In this document: piece after piece, positions 1 to 8,695 of the stretch | How the letters are laid out: each line of letters opens with the position of its first letter | How positions within the stretch are numbered: position 1 is the first letter of the stretch | NCBI GenBank assembly: GCA_037444005.1 | Contig: JBBING010000004.1 | Location: 7,343-71,342 of the forward strand | Source: DATLZC01 sp037444005 | Lineage (GTDB): Bacteria > Chloroflexota > Dehalococcoidia > DSTF01 > JACRBR01 | DNA: 64,000 nt | Direction: 5' to 3' | Notes under the pieces: model-generated | Seen by the model: the letters and a program-made list of their open reading frames with translations, nothing else | What the model was told of the DNA's origin: nothing | The model's database searches: none | Position numbers and translations under genes: made by a program

Positions 1-321
1 GGCGAGCCACGTCTCGGCCCAGAAGGAGATGGCGTCGACCAGCGACGCCAAGGCGCGGCCCTTCTCGGTGAGGCGATACTCGATGCGCACCGGGGTCTCC
101 GGCGTCACGACGCGCTCGACGATGCCCTCGGCCTCGAGCTCCTTCAGGCGCTCCGACAGCATGCGGTCGCTGATGCCGGGGATCGTCGCCGCCAAGTCGC
201 TGAAGCGCTCCCGCCCCGCCAGCATCGCCCGCACGATGGCGCCCGTCCACCGCCGGCCGATGAGCTCCACCGCGCGCTGAAAGTACGGACAGTACCCGGC
301 GCCGTGCACGTCTTCGTTCAT
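1..321 (-). CDS. HxlR-family transcriptional regulator (partial, 3' end cut off)
   Basis: The gene runs off the left edge of the window, so only the first 107 residues are visible and there is no stop codon. They show a winged helix-turn-helix of the HxlR type: a conserved Cys at residue 11 in the GYCPYF motif, then AVELIGRRWTGAIVRAML, SDLAATIPGISDRMLSERL (recognition region) and the wing RVEYRLTEKGRAL-like segment. HxlR proteins are small dimeric regulators, some sensing electrophiles or oxidants through that N-terminal Cys. The ATG at 321-319 has a GGGAG just upstream. It is divergent from a YceI gene, a common pairing, so it probably controls itself and that neighbour; this is inference. 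Confidence 0.88.
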   Translation of the reverse strand, partial: MNEDVHGAGYCPYFQRAVELIGRRWTGAIVRAMLAGRERFSDLAATIPGISDRMLSERLKELEAEGIVERVVTPETPVRIEYRLTEKGRALASLVDAISFWAETWLA

Positions 322-330
322 GACGCTCCC

Positions 331-382
331 ATCTTCACCGAACGTAAGCCCCTTGACAAGCGTAAGCTTCTGCTTCTAGAGT
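331..382. promoter_or_regulatory. Divergent promoter region of hxlR and yceI with direct repeats
   Basis: On the + strand TTGACA (353-358), an 18-base spacer and TAGAGT (377-382) make a good sigma70-type promoter for the YceI gene. On the - strand TTGTCA (359-354), 17 bases and GAAGAT (336-331) could serve the HxlR gene, so the two -35 boxes overlap. Two copies of CGTAAGC (343-349 and 361-367) flank this shared core and are a candidate HxlR operator. Promoter assignment is by eye; the operator is inferred. Confidence 0.55.
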
Positions 383-428
383 AGCTAACGGGAGATAAGT
401 CACTCAAGATTCGTACAGGAGGACCGGC

Positions 429-977
429 ATGACCACCGCCCAGACCGCTGTCAGCACGTGGACCATCGACCCCGCCCACTCGATCGCCGAGTTCGCGGTC
501 CGCCACATGATGGTGTCCACCGTCAAGGGGCGCTTCCGCTCCATGGAAGGCGTCATCACCCTCGACGAGGAGCGCCCCGAGCGTTCTTCGGTCGTCGCCT
601 CTATCGACGTCGCCAGCATCGACACCGCCGAGCCCGACCGCGACGCCCATCTGCGCTCCGACGACTTCTTCAACGCCGAGCGCTTCCCCAAGATGACGTT
701 CCGCAGCACCCGCGTCGAGCGGGTCGACGGCGAGCGCTGGAAGGTGTACGGTGACCTCACCATCCGGGACGTGACGAAAGAGGTGGTCCTCGACACGGAG
801 TTCGAGGGGCGCGCGAAGGACCCCTGGGGCAACGAGCGCGTCGGCTTCAGCGCCACCACCGAGCTCAACCGGAAGGAGTTCGGCCTGCGCTGGAACCAGG
901 TCCTGGAGACCGGCGGCGTCGTTGTGGGCGACCGCGTGAAGGTGAGCCTCCACATCGCGGCCGTGCGTCAGGGTTGA
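429..977 (+). CDS. YceI-family lipocalin-like protein
   Basis: A 182-residue protein matching the YceI family, an eight-stranded lipocalin-like barrel that binds polyisoprenoid or other lipophilic molecules. The family opening WTIDPAHSIAEFAVRHMMV is present near residues 11-29, followed by VKGRF and later VGFSATTELNRKEFGL (about residues 138-153). No signal peptide is seen, so it is probably cytoplasmic, unlike the periplasmic E. coli YceI. The ATG follows an AGGAGG at about 417-422. It sits divergent from an HxlR regulator and is probably regulated by it. The physiological ligand cannot be told from sequence. Confidence 0.92.
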   Translation: MTTAQTAVSTWTIDPAHSIAEFAVRHMMVSTVKGRFRSMEGVITLDEERPERSSVVASIDVASIDTAEPDRDAHLRSDDFFNAERFPKMTFRSTRVERVDGERWKVYGDLTIRDVTKEVVLDTEFEGRAKDPWGNERVGFSATTELNRKEFGLRWNQVLETGGVVVGDRVKVSLHIAAVRQG

Positions 978-1071
978 CGGGCGATATCGCACGGCCGCGT
1001 TCGCGCGGCGTCGCGGCGGGTACGCGGCGCCGCGCAGGCCTCCCGGGTCCGCTGCGAAAGGGAGACGCCGC

Positions 1072-1806
1072 ATGACACCGGACCGAACGGCGGCGCTGGC
1101 GCCGCTGCGCACCCGTCGCGACCGCGAGATCTACGCAGCCGACGGCGGTTGGTTCCGCGCGCGCTGGCACTTCAGCTTCGACCGCTACTACGACCCCGAG
1201 CACATGGGCGTCGGAACGCTCCGCGTGTTCAATCATGACACGCTGATCCCGGGCGCCGTGTGGCCGATGCACCCCCATCGCGACGTCGAGGGCATCACGT
1301 GGGTCGTCGCGGGCGAATTCGAGCACGCCGACTCGCTGGGCAACGACGGCGTGCTGCTGCCCGGCGGCGTCCAGCGCATGACGCTCGGCTCGGGGGCCTG
1401 GCACTCCGAGCGCAACCACTCGAAGATCCAGCCCGCCGAGTTCATCCAGATGTGGATTCTGCCCGCCATCCGTTCGCTGCCGCCCTCGGTCGAACAGAAG
1501 CAGTTCACCGTCCAGGACCGCACGAACCGCCTGCTGGAGATCCTGCGTCCGATTACGTCGGAAGGAACCGGCGTCGCCGTGCACCAGGAGGTCTGGATGT
1601 ACGCCTCGCGCCTGGAGCCGGGACACGACGTCGCGCACACGTTCGCGGAGGGACGCGGCGGCTACCTGTACCTCATCGAGGGGGACGCGGAGTTGAACGG
1701 CGAGCCCCTCTCGAAAGGCGACGCCGCGAAGATTCTGGGCGCGGGACGCATCGAACTCCGAGCGACGCAGACAACGGAGCTTCTGCTGGTCGACACGCCG
1801 CTGTGA
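1072..1806 (+). CDS. Pirin family protein
   Basis: A 244-residue bicupin of the pirin family (cupin-type metal-binding protein; some members have quercetinase activity). The N-terminal cupin carries HPHRDVEGITWVVAGEFEH at about residues 67-85, the usual His-rich metal site, and GAWHSERN further on supplies the next conserved His and Glu. The C-terminal cupin is less conserved, as usual. AAGGGAG stands just ahead of the ATG. The gene is convergent with an aminotransferase, whose 3' end lies 10 bases away, and no operon partner is apparent. Enzymatic substrate unknown. Confidence 0.93.
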   Translation: MTPDRTAALAPLRTRRDREIYAADGGWFRARWHFSFDRYYDPEHMGVGTLRVFNHDTLIPGAVWPMHPHRDVEGITWVVAGEFEHADSLGNDGVLLPGGVQRMTLGSGAWHSERNHSKIQPAEFIQMWILPAIRSLPPSVEQKQFTVQDRTNRLLEILRPITSEGTGVAVHQEVWMYASRLEPGHDVAHTFAEGRGGYLYLIEGDAELNGEPLSKGDAAKILGAGRIELRATQTTELLLVDTPL

Positions 1807-1816
1807 CCGCCGCCCC

Positions 1817-3070
1817 TCATCGCGCGGCGGCGCGCTCGAGGGCGCGGCCCAGACGCATGATCGCCTCGGGGATGTCTCCCTCGGGGACCTGGCTGTACGC
1901 GAGCCGGATGAACCGCTGGCCTTCGGCGCCGCCGTCGGGGTAAAAGGCCGCTCCGTTGGCGTAGGCGATGCCCTCGTCCGCCGCCGCAGCCGCCAGCGCT
2001 TCGGGGTCGACCCCCTCGGCCAGCTCGAGCCAGAGGAAGAAGCCGCCGGCGGGCACGTTCCATCGCGCGTACCGCGAGCACCGCTCGTCGAGCACCGCGA
2101 GCATCGTGTCCCGCTTCCGCCGGTACAGCTCGACCGCACGCGGGACGTGCTGCGCGAGCTTCCCCGAGACGCAGAGTTCGGCGACGACCCGCTGCACGAA
2201 GGGGCTCGCCCCCATGTCGAAGCGCGTGTTCACCATCGCATCCACGATCTCCTTCGACGCGAGCGCCCACCCCACGCGCAGCCCCGGGGCGATGGTCTTG
2301 CTGAACGTCCCAACGTAGACGACGCCCTCGCCCCCGGCGAGCGAGAACAGCGACGGCAGGCGGCCGCCCTCGAAGCGAATCTCGCCGTACGCGTCGTCCT
2401 CGAGGATGACGACCCCGTGGCGGCGGCACAGGTCGACGACGGCCTGCCGCCGCTCGAGCGTCATCGTCGCGCCCGTGGGATTCTGGAAGTTCGGGATCGT
2501 GTAGAGCAGCTTCGGGCGCTTCCCCGCCGCCCGCGCCTCCTCGAGGATGCGATCGAGACCCGCGGGCACGATGCCCTCGGCGTCGAGGGGCACGCCCACG
2601 ATTTCGGCGCCAGCCGCCCGGGCGGCGCGCACGAAGATGGGGAACGTCGGCGCCTCCACCAGCACGACGTCGCCGGGGTCCACGAAGGCGTCGCAGGCGT
2701 TGGCGAGGGCGCCGGCCGCGCCGTTCGTCAGCGAGATGTGCTCGGGCCCGATCGGAAGGCCGTCCCGCTGCGCGTGCTGCGCCGCCAGCCACTCGCGAAG
2801 CGACGGCGCGCCCTGCGTGCCGCCGTACTGGAGCGCGAAGCGCTTCTCCCGCCGGAGCACCGTCTCCGCCGCCTCGAGCAACAGGTCGGCGGGCAGTTCC
2901 TCGTCGTCCGGCAGTCCGCCGGTGAGCATGATGGGCTGCACGGGCGCCTCGCCCTTGCCGGGCACGGGCTCGGTGGGGCGATACCCGCGGCTCCACTGAA
3001 TGCCGACCGCCATCGCCGCCGCACGGCGCGACAGCAGCGACGGATCGAACGGCGACGCGGGATTGGACAT
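1817..3070 (-). CDS. PLP-dependent aminotransferase, LysN/MocR-like fold type I
   Basis: A 417-residue class I/II aminotransferase of the type annotated as 2-aminoadipate transaminase or the enzymatic part of MocR proteins, here without any N-terminal HTH. Motifs include LTNGAAGAL (pyridoxal phosphate cradle), YTIPNFQNPTGATM, EDDAYGEI and the Schiff-base lysine in GTFSKTIAPGLRVGWALA at about residue 258. It transfers an amino group between an amino acid and 2-oxoglutarate in the cytoplasm; the exact substrate (aminoadipate, aromatic or branched-chain) cannot be read off. GGAGGA precedes the ATG, and an extended -10 element lies about 40 bases upstream. Confidence 0.9.
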   Translation of the reverse strand: MSNPASPFDPSLLSRRAAAMAVGIQWSRGYRPTEPVPGKGEAPVQPIMLTGGLPDDEELPADLLLEAAETVLRREKRFALQYGGTQGAPSLREWLAAQHAQRDGLPIGPEHISLTNGAAGALANACDAFVDPGDVVLVEAPTFPIFVRAARAAGAEIVGVPLDAEGIVPAGLDRILEEARAAGKRPKLLYTIPNFQNPTGATMTLERRQAVVDLCRRHGVVILEDDAYGEIRFEGGRLPSLFSLAGGEGVVYVGTFSKTIAPGLRVGWALASKEIVDAMVNTRFDMGASPFVQRVVAELCVSGKLAQHVPRAVELYRRKRDTMLAVLDERCSRYARWNVPAGGFFLWLELAEGVDPEALAAAAADEGIAYANGAAFYPDGGAEGQRFIRLAYSQVPEGDIPEAIMRLGRALERAAAR

Positions 3071-3106
3071 CGTCTCCTCCAGGTTGCGTGGGTGGGCGCC
3101 GCATCG

Positions 3107-3115
3107 ATGGTAGCA
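3107..3115 (-). promoter_or_regulatory. Extended -10 element of the aminotransferase gene
   Basis: Read on the minus strand the site is TGCTACCAT, an extended -10 (TGn plus TACCAT) whose start point would lie about 30 bases before the ATG at 3070. The same TGCTANNNT form recurs upstream of four other genes in the window. Confidence 0.45.
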
Positions 3116-3147
3116 CAGGGATGGAGCCGGCGGCTCTGAGACAACAA

Positions 3148-3175
3148 GCGAGGGCGACCCGACGATCGCCCTCGC
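3148..3175 (-). terminator. Rho-independent terminator after the aldehyde dehydrogenase
   Basis: A perfect 10-base stem (GCGAGGGCGA with TCGCCCTCGC) closes an 8-base loop. On the minus strand it is followed by TTGTTGT, a U-rich tail. It lies between the stop of the dehydrogenase (3284) and the promoter of the aminotransferase, so the two are separate transcription units. The adjoining 12-base palindrome CGTGCTAGCACG (3178-3189) has no obvious role. Confidence 0.7.
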
Positions 3176-3283
3176 CCCGTGCTAGCACGACGGAACAGTC
3201 CGTGCCCCGCCTGAGCCCTACGGTAGTGTGGGCGCTGCGGCGTTTCAAGCAGGCGGAGGCACGACTTCCGAAATCTTTACGTC

Positions 3284-4783
3284 TCAGGCCGACGGCGTCG
3301 GCTCGATATCGATCTGCGCCCGCTGGAGCCGCCCGCTGTAATCGATGTACACCGTCTTCCACTCGGTGTACGTGTCCAACGCGGCCTGTCCCGCCTCTCG
3401 ATGGCCGTTTCCCGTGCCCTTCGTCCCGCCGAACGGGAGGTGCACTTCGGCGCCGATGGTTCCCGCGTTCACGTACACCAGGCCGGTGTCGATGCCTTCG
3501 ATGAAGCGGAACGCCTTGTTCACGTCCTGCGTGTACACCGAGGTCGACAGCCCGTACTGGACGCCGTTCGCCACCGCGATGGCTTCGTCGAGGGAGTCGA
3601 CCACCAGGACCGTGGTGACCGGCCCGAAGATCTCCTCCTGCGCGATGCGCATGTCGGGCCGCGCGTCCACGAACACCGTGGGGCGGAAGAAGTAGCCCTT
3701 CCCCAGCTCCCCGACGTTCGCGATGCTGCCGCCGCAAGCGATGCTGGCGCCCTCCTTCCGCCCGATGTCCATGTAGGAGTCGATCTTACGGAGCTGCTCC
3801 TCGTTCACGACGGGTCCGACGTCGGTGCTTTCATCGAGGCCATTGCCGAGCCTGAGCTGCTCGGCGCGCGCCACGAGCCGGTCGGTGAACTCGCGGGCCA
3901 CGCCCCGCTGCACGATAACACGGCTCGCGGCCGTACACCGCTGCCCGCTGGTGCCGTAGGCGCTCCAGATGACGCCGTCGAGCGCCAGGTCCAGGTTAGC
4001 GTCATCGAGGATCACGATGGCGTTCTTGCCGCCCATCTCGAGCGCGATCGGCTTCCCGAGCTCGGCGCAGCGCACGCTGAGGCGCCGGCCAGCGGCGTTC
4101 GATCCGGTGAACGAGACCAGGCGCACTCTCGGGTCCTCGATGAGCGGCTCGCCGACGTCCCCACCCTCGCCGAACACCAGGTTCACGACGCCCGGCGGCA
4201 GGCCCGCGTCCTCCAGCGTCTTCACGAGGTTCCACGCGCTCTTCGGCGCGTAGCGCGACGGCTTGAAGACGACGGTGTTGCCTGTGATGAGGGCGGGCAT
4301 GATCTTCCAGGCGGGGATCGCCATCGGGAAGTTCCACGGCGTGATGAGGCCACAGACGCCGAAGGGCTGGCGCACGGACATCGCCCACTTGTTCGGCAGC
4401 TCCGACGGCGTCGTCTGGCCGAACTGCCGGCGGCCTTCGGCGGCCATGTAGTAGGTCATGTCGATGGCCTCCTGCACGTCGCCGCGGGCCTCTTTGAGGA
4501 CTTTGCCCATCTCCTCCGTAAGTTCGCGGGCGTACTGCTCCTTCCGCTGCGTCAGGAGCTCGCCCGCGCGGAACAGGATCTCCCCACGGCGCGGGGCGGG
4601 CAGCTTTCGCCAGCGCTCGAGCGCCTCGGCGGCGGCGCTCACCGCGTCGGCAACGTCCTCGGGGCCCGATTTCGGGAAGACGCCCACGATCTCGCCCGTG
4701 GCGGGATTCTCGCGAGTAAAGGTCGCGCCCGACCTGGCGGGGACCCACCTGCCGCAGATGTAGTTGAGGTAGGAGCCGGACAT
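3284..4783 (-). CDS. NAD(P)-dependent aldehyde dehydrogenase
   Basis: A 499-residue member of the aldehyde dehydrogenase superfamily, full length for the family. The N terminus [10 protein letters not shown] leads into the cofactor domain with [32 protein letters not shown] and LEMGGKNA (general-base Glu near residue 248). The catalytic Cys is in [12 protein letters not shown] at about residue 282, and [11 protein letters not shown] lies near residue 385. It oxidises an aldehyde to an acid in the cytoplasm; similarity to the succinate-semialdehyde and piperideine-6-carboxylate dehydrogenase branches is only suggestive. AAGGGAGGTGC precedes the ATG and an extended -10 (TGCTACGAT) lies upstream. 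It is transcribed alone. Confidence 0.95.
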   Translation of the reverse strand: MSGSYLNYICGRWVPARSGATFTRENPATGEIVGVFPKSGPEDVADAVSAAAEALERWRKLPAPRRGEILFRAGELLTQRKEQYARELTEEMGKVLKEARGDVQEAIDMTYYMAAEGRRQFGQTTPSELPNKWAMSVRQPFGVCGLITPWNFPMAIPAWKIMPALITGNTVVFKPSRYAPKSAWNLVKTLEDAGLPPGVVNLVFGEGGDVGEPLIEDPRVRLVSFTGSNAAGRRLSVRCAELGKPIALEMGGKNAIVILDDANLDLALDGVIWSAYGTSGQRCTAASRVIVQRGVAREFTDRLVARAEQLRLGNGLDESTDVGPVVNEEQLRKIDSYMDIGRKEGASIACGGSIANVGELGKGYFFRPTVFVDARPDMRIAQEEIFGPVTTVLVVDSLDEAIAVANGVQYGLSTSVYTQDVNKAFRFIEGIDTGLVYVNAGTIGAEVHLPFGGTKGTGNGHREAGQAALDTYTEWKTVYIDYSGRLQRAQIDIEPTPSA

Positions 4784-4831
4784 GACAATGCACCTCCCTT
4801 CGTCCTTCGCCGCGAAGGACTTCGTGGGTCC

Positions 4832-4840
4832 ATCGTAGCA
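4832..4840 (-). promoter_or_regulatory. Extended -10 element of the aldehyde dehydrogenase gene
   Basis: On the minus strand the site reads TGCTACGAT, an extended -10 element about 50 bases upstream of the ATG at 4783. It belongs to the recurring TGCTANNNT set. Confidence 0.45.
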
Positions 4841-4858
4841 CCGTCCGGGAGAGGCGGT

Positions 4859-7246
4859 TCAGCGATCGGCCATCCGTCCTCGGGCGCGCGCACGGCCATC
4901 GAGATCGAGCTCGACGACCCCCGGCCCGACCTCTCGCGCCCGTGCCCCCTCGACTTTCCAGCCGCTCACCGGCGGCCAGCGCGCGTCGAGGCGCACGCGG
5001 CCGTGACCCTCGAGCGTGACCTCGAGCTCGTCCGCGACGCGGCGGGCCGTGGCCCGCACTTCGACGCCTTCGCCCGCGACCGCCGCCGACGCCGCGGTTT
5101 CGCACCAGACGCGCAGCTCGAGGGGCTCCCAGCGCTGTTGCCCCGTGTGGGCCATCTCCGGCCCGAACGGCACGATAGCGTCGCCGCGGACGTACACCGG
5201 CATCGTCTCCAGCGGAACCGTCCGCTCGATCCAGCGGCCACCGTCGACCCGTTCCCCGCTCCAGAAGTCGTGCCAGACCGTTCCCGAGGGCAAGTACACC
5301 CGGACCAGTCCCTCGGGATTCAACACCGGGGCCACGAGGAGCGAGGGGCCGAACAGGTACTGCGTTTCGATGCCGGCGGCGGCCGGATCGTCGGGGAACG
5401 CCAGGTGCATCGGCCGGACCACGGGAAGCGCGGTCTCCGTGGCCTCCCGGGCCGCCGCCCAGATGTAGGGCAGCAGGCGGTACCGCAGCTTGGCGTAGCG
5501 CCGCACGATCTCCACAGCCTCGTCGCCGTACCACCAGGGCTCGCGTCCCCGAACGCCGTGGAAGCGGCTGTGCGAGGAGAAGAGGCCGAACTGGGCCCAC
5601 CGGATGTACAGCGCGGGATCGGGCGGGCCCGCCTGCGGATGCTCCTCGGGCGTCGAGCGCCAGAATCCGCCAATGTCGTGACACCAGAACGGGATGCCGC
5701 TGTCGGAGAGCGAGAGCCCCGCGCGAAGCGCGCCAGCCATGCCGTCCCACGTCGTCTGCGCGTCTCCGGTCCAGTTCAGGGGATACCGCTGGCTTCCGGC
5801 ATAGCCCGACCGCCCGAACACGATGGCCTCGCCCCGCTCTTCGTGGATGACCTCCCAGACCGCCCGGTTGTACAGCAGGGGATACGCGTTGTGCCACAGC
5901 CGTCCCGTCTTGCCGTCGGCCATGCGCGCGTCCGGGGGCAGCCCCTCGCCGTAGTCGCTCTTGAACGTCGCGACACCCATCCGCAGGTACGGGCGGTGCT
6001 GGTCCTGCCACCACCGAATGGCTTCGGGGTTCGTGAAGTCGACCACGGCGGCTTCGGCTTCGTTCTCCTGCGACCGCGCGGGCTGCCCATCCGGCCCCAG
6101 CGCGAAGTACCCTCGAGCGGCGCCCTCGCGGTACAGCGCGCTGTCCGTCCACACGTACGGATTCTCCCAGAGGGAGAGCCGGAATCCGCGGTCCGACAGC
6201 CAGTCGATGAACGCCTGTGGATCCCCGAACGCCTCGTCGTCCCAGACGAACTCGCAGCCGTCGCGGACGTGGCTCTTCCGCGACTTCAGCCAGCGGGGGT
6301 CGGCGTGGAGGACGTCGCACGGGATGTCGAGTTCGCGCAGCCGCTCCGCCACGCCCTTCATCTGCTCGGCGTCGCGGTACATGCACCGGGACATCCAAAC
6401 GCCGAAGGACCACAGCGGCGGCAAGGGCGCGCGTCCCGTGAGCTCCCAGTAGCGCCACAGGATGTCCCGCGGCGCGGGGCCCACGATGACGAACTCGTCG
6501 AGGTACGAATCCTCCACCCGGACGGAGGCGGTGATCGCCGACGGGGTCCCGAGCTCGAACACCATCGGGCTCGTGTGGTTCACGAACACGCCGTAGCCCG
6601 CGCTGCTCCAGAAGAACGGCACGGTCATGTAGCTCATGTCGCTCGTGTTCGTCACGTGGGTGTCGCGGATCCAGAAGACGTGGCGCGTCCCCCGTTTGTC
6701 GAGCGGTCCGTACCGCTCGCCGAGCCCGTACAATCGCTCGTCGTGGCGGAGCGTCATCGAGTCGTGGAACCGTACGTCGGCCCCCGAGGCCGCGCGCGAG
6801 TACCCCAGCGGAAACGCGACGTAGCCGCCGGAGCTGTGGTCGTCGATTCGTTGGCTCCAGACCTCGCGCCCGCTGCCGTCCTCGATGCGGACACGCCACG
6901 GTTTCTTCTCTACGACGGCGACCAGCGCGTCCGTCGCGATGCGCACGGCGTCGCCCTCGTCGCTGACCTCGACCTGCGGCGGCAGCGCCTCCAGGACGAG
7001 CATGGGGGTGCGGTCGGGCGGCGGCGTTCCCTGCCAGCACTGCAGGCGAAGCGTGTGGGGCGTCGCGAAAGCGACGCGTACGCTGAGCCGCTCGCCCTCG
7101 TGGGTGGCGACAGCGAACCGGGCGCCGCCGGGCGTCTCGCGCCACTCGAGCGCTTCGGTCACGTAGTCGTACTCGCGGTTCGGGTCAGCGAAGATGGGGA
7201 TGTACTCCCTGGCCATCTCGGCCAGCGGATGCGTCACGCGCGCCAT
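4859..7246 (-). CDS. Glycoside hydrolase family 31, alpha-xylosidase-like
   Basis: A 795-residue GH31 enzyme, the length of YicI-type alpha-xylosidases. An N-terminal beta-sandwich (about 1-240) precedes the (beta/alpha)8 barrel. The catalytic nucleophile is the Asp of FKSDYGEGLPPDA at about residue 431, closer to the KTDFGE motif of alpha-xylosidases than to the DMNE of alpha-glucosidases. The acid/base Asp is in WTGDAQTTWDGM near residue 495, followed by GIPFWCHDIGGFW. No signal peptide, so intracellular action on imported xylo-oligosaccharides is likely. GGAAGG precedes the ATG. No sugar transporter is adjacent, so alpha-glucosidase activity on other substrates remains possible. Confidence 0.93.
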   Translation of the reverse strand: MARVTHPLAEMAREYIPIFADPNREYDYVTEALEWRETPGGARFAVATHEGERLSVRVAFATPHTLRLQCWQGTPPPDRTPMLVLEALPPQVEVSDEGDAVRIATDALVAVVEKKPWRVRIEDGSGREVWSQRIDDHSSGGYVAFPLGYSRAASGADVRFHDSMTLRHDERLYGLGERYGPLDKRGTRHVFWIRDTHVTNTSDMSYMTVPFFWSSAGYGVFVNHTSPMVFELGTPSAITASVRVEDSYLDEFVIVGPAPRDILWRYWELTGRAPLPPLWSFGVWMSRCMYRDAEQMKGVAERLRELDIPCDVLHADPRWLKSRKSHVRDGCEFVWDDEAFGDPQAFIDWLSDRGFRLSLWENPYVWTDSALYREGAARGYFALGPDGQPARSQENEAEAAVVDFTNPEAIRWWQDQHRPYLRMGVATFKSDYGEGLPPDARMADGKTGRLWHNAYPLLYNRAVWEVIHEERGEAIVFGRSGYAGSQRYPLNWTGDAQTTWDGMAGALRAGLSLSDSGIPFWCHDIGGFWRSTPEEHPQAGPPDPALYIRWAQFGLFSSHSRFHGVRGREPWWYGDEAVEIVRRYAKLRYRLLPYIWAAAREATETALPVVRPMHLAFPDDPAAAGIETQYLFGPSLLVAPVLNPEGLVRVYLPSGTVWHDFWSGERVDGGRWIERTVPLETMPVYVRGDAIVPFGPEMAHTGQQRWEPLELRVWCETAASAAVAGEGVEVRATARRVADELEVTLEGHGRVRLDARWPPVSGWKVEGARAREVGPGVVELDLDGRARARGRMADR

Positions 7247-7285
7247 GACGTCCTTCCAGGAATGTCTGCGGTCCGGTTGTGCGTG

Positions 7286-7294
7286 ACGCTAGCA
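7286..7294 (-). promoter_or_regulatory. Extended -10 element of the GH31 gene
   Basis: On the minus strand the site is TGCTAGCGT, a weaker member of the recurring TGCTANNNT set, about 40 bases before the ATG at 7246. Confidence 0.35.
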
Positions 7295-7381
7295 CAGCGC
7301 GGGCGGTCGTTCAATCGAAAACGGCGCGCGGCCAGAAGATCCGCACGAGAGTGGCGTCGCGACCCCGGCGTTCGGCGTGGC

Positions 7382-8608
7382 TCACCGCGCTCGCCCCGCG
7401 CTGTCCAACGGCGCGAAGGTCCCGTCACGCACTTCATAGAACGCGAGGCCGAGCGCCGCCGCGTCGTCTCCCTCGCGATCCCCGGTAGGACCGAAGGCGA
7501 TCGGTCCCGTAAGCCCCTCGTAGGGCTGCGCGAGGAGCGCCTCCCGCAGGCGCTGGTTCGCGACAACGACAGCGCCGTCCGGGGAGGTCACGGCGGCCCG
7601 CTCCGCCGCCGCCATAAGCATGCGTGCGGCGTCGTAGGCGTGCCCCGTGAAGGGAGACGAAGGCGCGCGCCCGAAACGCGTCTGGAAGCGCCGCACGAAG
7701 TCCGGGTCGAGAGGGGGCGGGCCCAGCACCACTGTCGACGCGGCGGCGTCGCCCGCGGGCGCGAGAAAGCCCTCCGGGTCGAGCAGCGCGTCCGGCCCGA
7801 GCAGCGGCCCCACGTACCCGGCCTCGCGGAGCGCTTGCGCCAGCGCGGCGCCTGCCGCCGCCAGCCCGCCGTACATCACGACGTCCGGGTTCGCCGTCGA
7901 CACCTCCGCGCCGATGCCGGGGGTATCGGCGCGGCCGTGCCCGGCGATCTCGCCGCCCAGCCCGCCGAACGCTGTCGCGAAACCGTACGCGACCACCTGA
8001 CCGTAGTCGCCCCCGTCGTCCACGATGTAGGCCCGGCGCGCGCCCAGCGTCTGGAACGCGTACCGCGCGAGGAGCTCACCCTGTCGGTCGTCCCGCCACG
8101 CCGTCCGGAAGAACGTCTGCAGCGGCCGCTCGGCGGGCCGCACACGGGTGGCCGACGGCGACAGGTGCACCCGGCTCGCGTATTCGTACACGGGGCCGGC
8201 GACGAATTCGCCGTTGTTGCAGGCGGGCCCGACGACGGCGAACACCGCCGGGTTCTGGGCGAATCGCGCCGCCACCGCAGCCGGCCGCTCGGGGTCGTCG
8301 CAGCCGTCGTCCCGCGCGTCGACCGTGACCGCGACTCCAGCGACGCGACCCCCCGCGTCCTCGACCGCGAGGCGCACGGCGTCGCGAAGGTCCGCGCCCC
8401 AGGCGTGGGCGCCCACCATCGGGGCCGAGACGCCGAGCACAAGCCGCTCGCCCGGGAACGCGCGCACCTCTCCGCGCAGGGGCGCCTCGAACACGACGGT
8501 GGGAGCCGGCGTTGCGCCGGGCGTGGACGCGGCGTCCTCGCCCCCTCCGCCGCACGCCGGCAGCGTGAGCGCCAGCGAAGCGGCGGCGAACAGAACAAAC
8601 AGGCGCAT
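7382..8608 (-). CDS. Branched-chain amino-acid-type ABC substrate-binding lipoprotein (LivJ-like)
   Basis: A 408-residue periplasmic-binding protein of type I fold (the Leu/Ile/Val-binding family). MRLFVLFAAASLALTLPAC is a lipoprotein signal ending in an LPAC lipobox, followed by a Gly/Ala/Pro-rich linker. The mature part shows the family layout: GAHAWGADLRDAVRLAVEDA, VVGPACNNG, a Tyr-rich ligand region and GHAYDAARML near the end. No LivHMGF permease or ATPase genes are nearby, so the transport partners must be elsewhere and the substrate is unknown. The ATG is preceded only 8 bases away by a TATGCT -10 and by no Shine-Dalgarno sequence, suggesting a leaderless transcript. Confidence 0.88.
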   Translation of the reverse strand: MRLFVLFAAASLALTLPACGGGGEDAASTPGATPAPTVVFEAPLRGEVRAFPGERLVLGVSAPMVGAHAWGADLRDAVRLAVEDAGGRVAGVAVTVDARDDGCDDPERPAAVAARFAQNPAVFAVVGPACNNGEFVAGPVYEYASRVHLSPSATRVRPAERPLQTFFRTAWRDDRQGELLARYAFQTLGARRAYIVDDGGDYGQVVAYGFATAFGGLGGEIAGHGRADTPGIGAEVSTANPDVVMYGGLAAAGAALAQALREAGYVGPLLGPDALLDPEGFLAPAGDAAASTVVLGPPPLDPDFVRRFQTRFGRAPSSPFTGHAYDAARMLMAAAERAAVTSPDGAVVVANQRLREALLAQPYEGLTGPIAFGPTGDREGDDAAALGLAFYEVRDGTFAPLDSAGRAR

Positions 8609-8616
8609 CGGGCGCA

Positions 8617-8645
8617 AGCATACGCGAGCGGGGGCCCGCGAGCAA
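8617..8645 (-). promoter_or_regulatory. Leaderless promoter of the LivJ-like gene
   Basis: Minus-strand TTGCTC (8645-8640), 17 bases, then TATGCT (8622-8617). The -10 ends 8 bases before the ATG at 8608, so the start point should fall at or next to the start codon, and no ribosome-binding site is present. Confidence 0.5.
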
Positions 8646-8659
8646 AGCGAGGCGACGGT

Positions 8660-8689
8660 TTGCGCCGCGGGCGGCGGGCCTGTCACACT
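8660..8689 (+). promoter_or_regulatory. Possible leaderless promoter of the LysE gene
   Basis: TTGCGC (8660-8665), 18 bases, then CACACT (8684-8689) preceded by TGT as an extended -10. The -10 ends 6 bases before the GTG at 8696 and no Shine-Dalgarno sequence is visible. The -10 is weak, so the call is tentative. Confidence 0.3.
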
Positions 8690-8695
8690 CGAACC

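Noticed and set aside
3178..3189. 12-base palindrome CGTGCTAGCACG beside the terminator
   Set aside because: No regulator gene or second copy is near; one short palindrome is expected by chance in GC-rich sequence.
3401..8695. Very long open frame on the + strand across the aldehyde dehydrogenase, GH31 and LivJ-like genes
   Set aside because: It is antisense to three well-supported genes; its translation is Arg/Ala/Gly-rich with no domain. Only the last 242 codons (LysE) are real.
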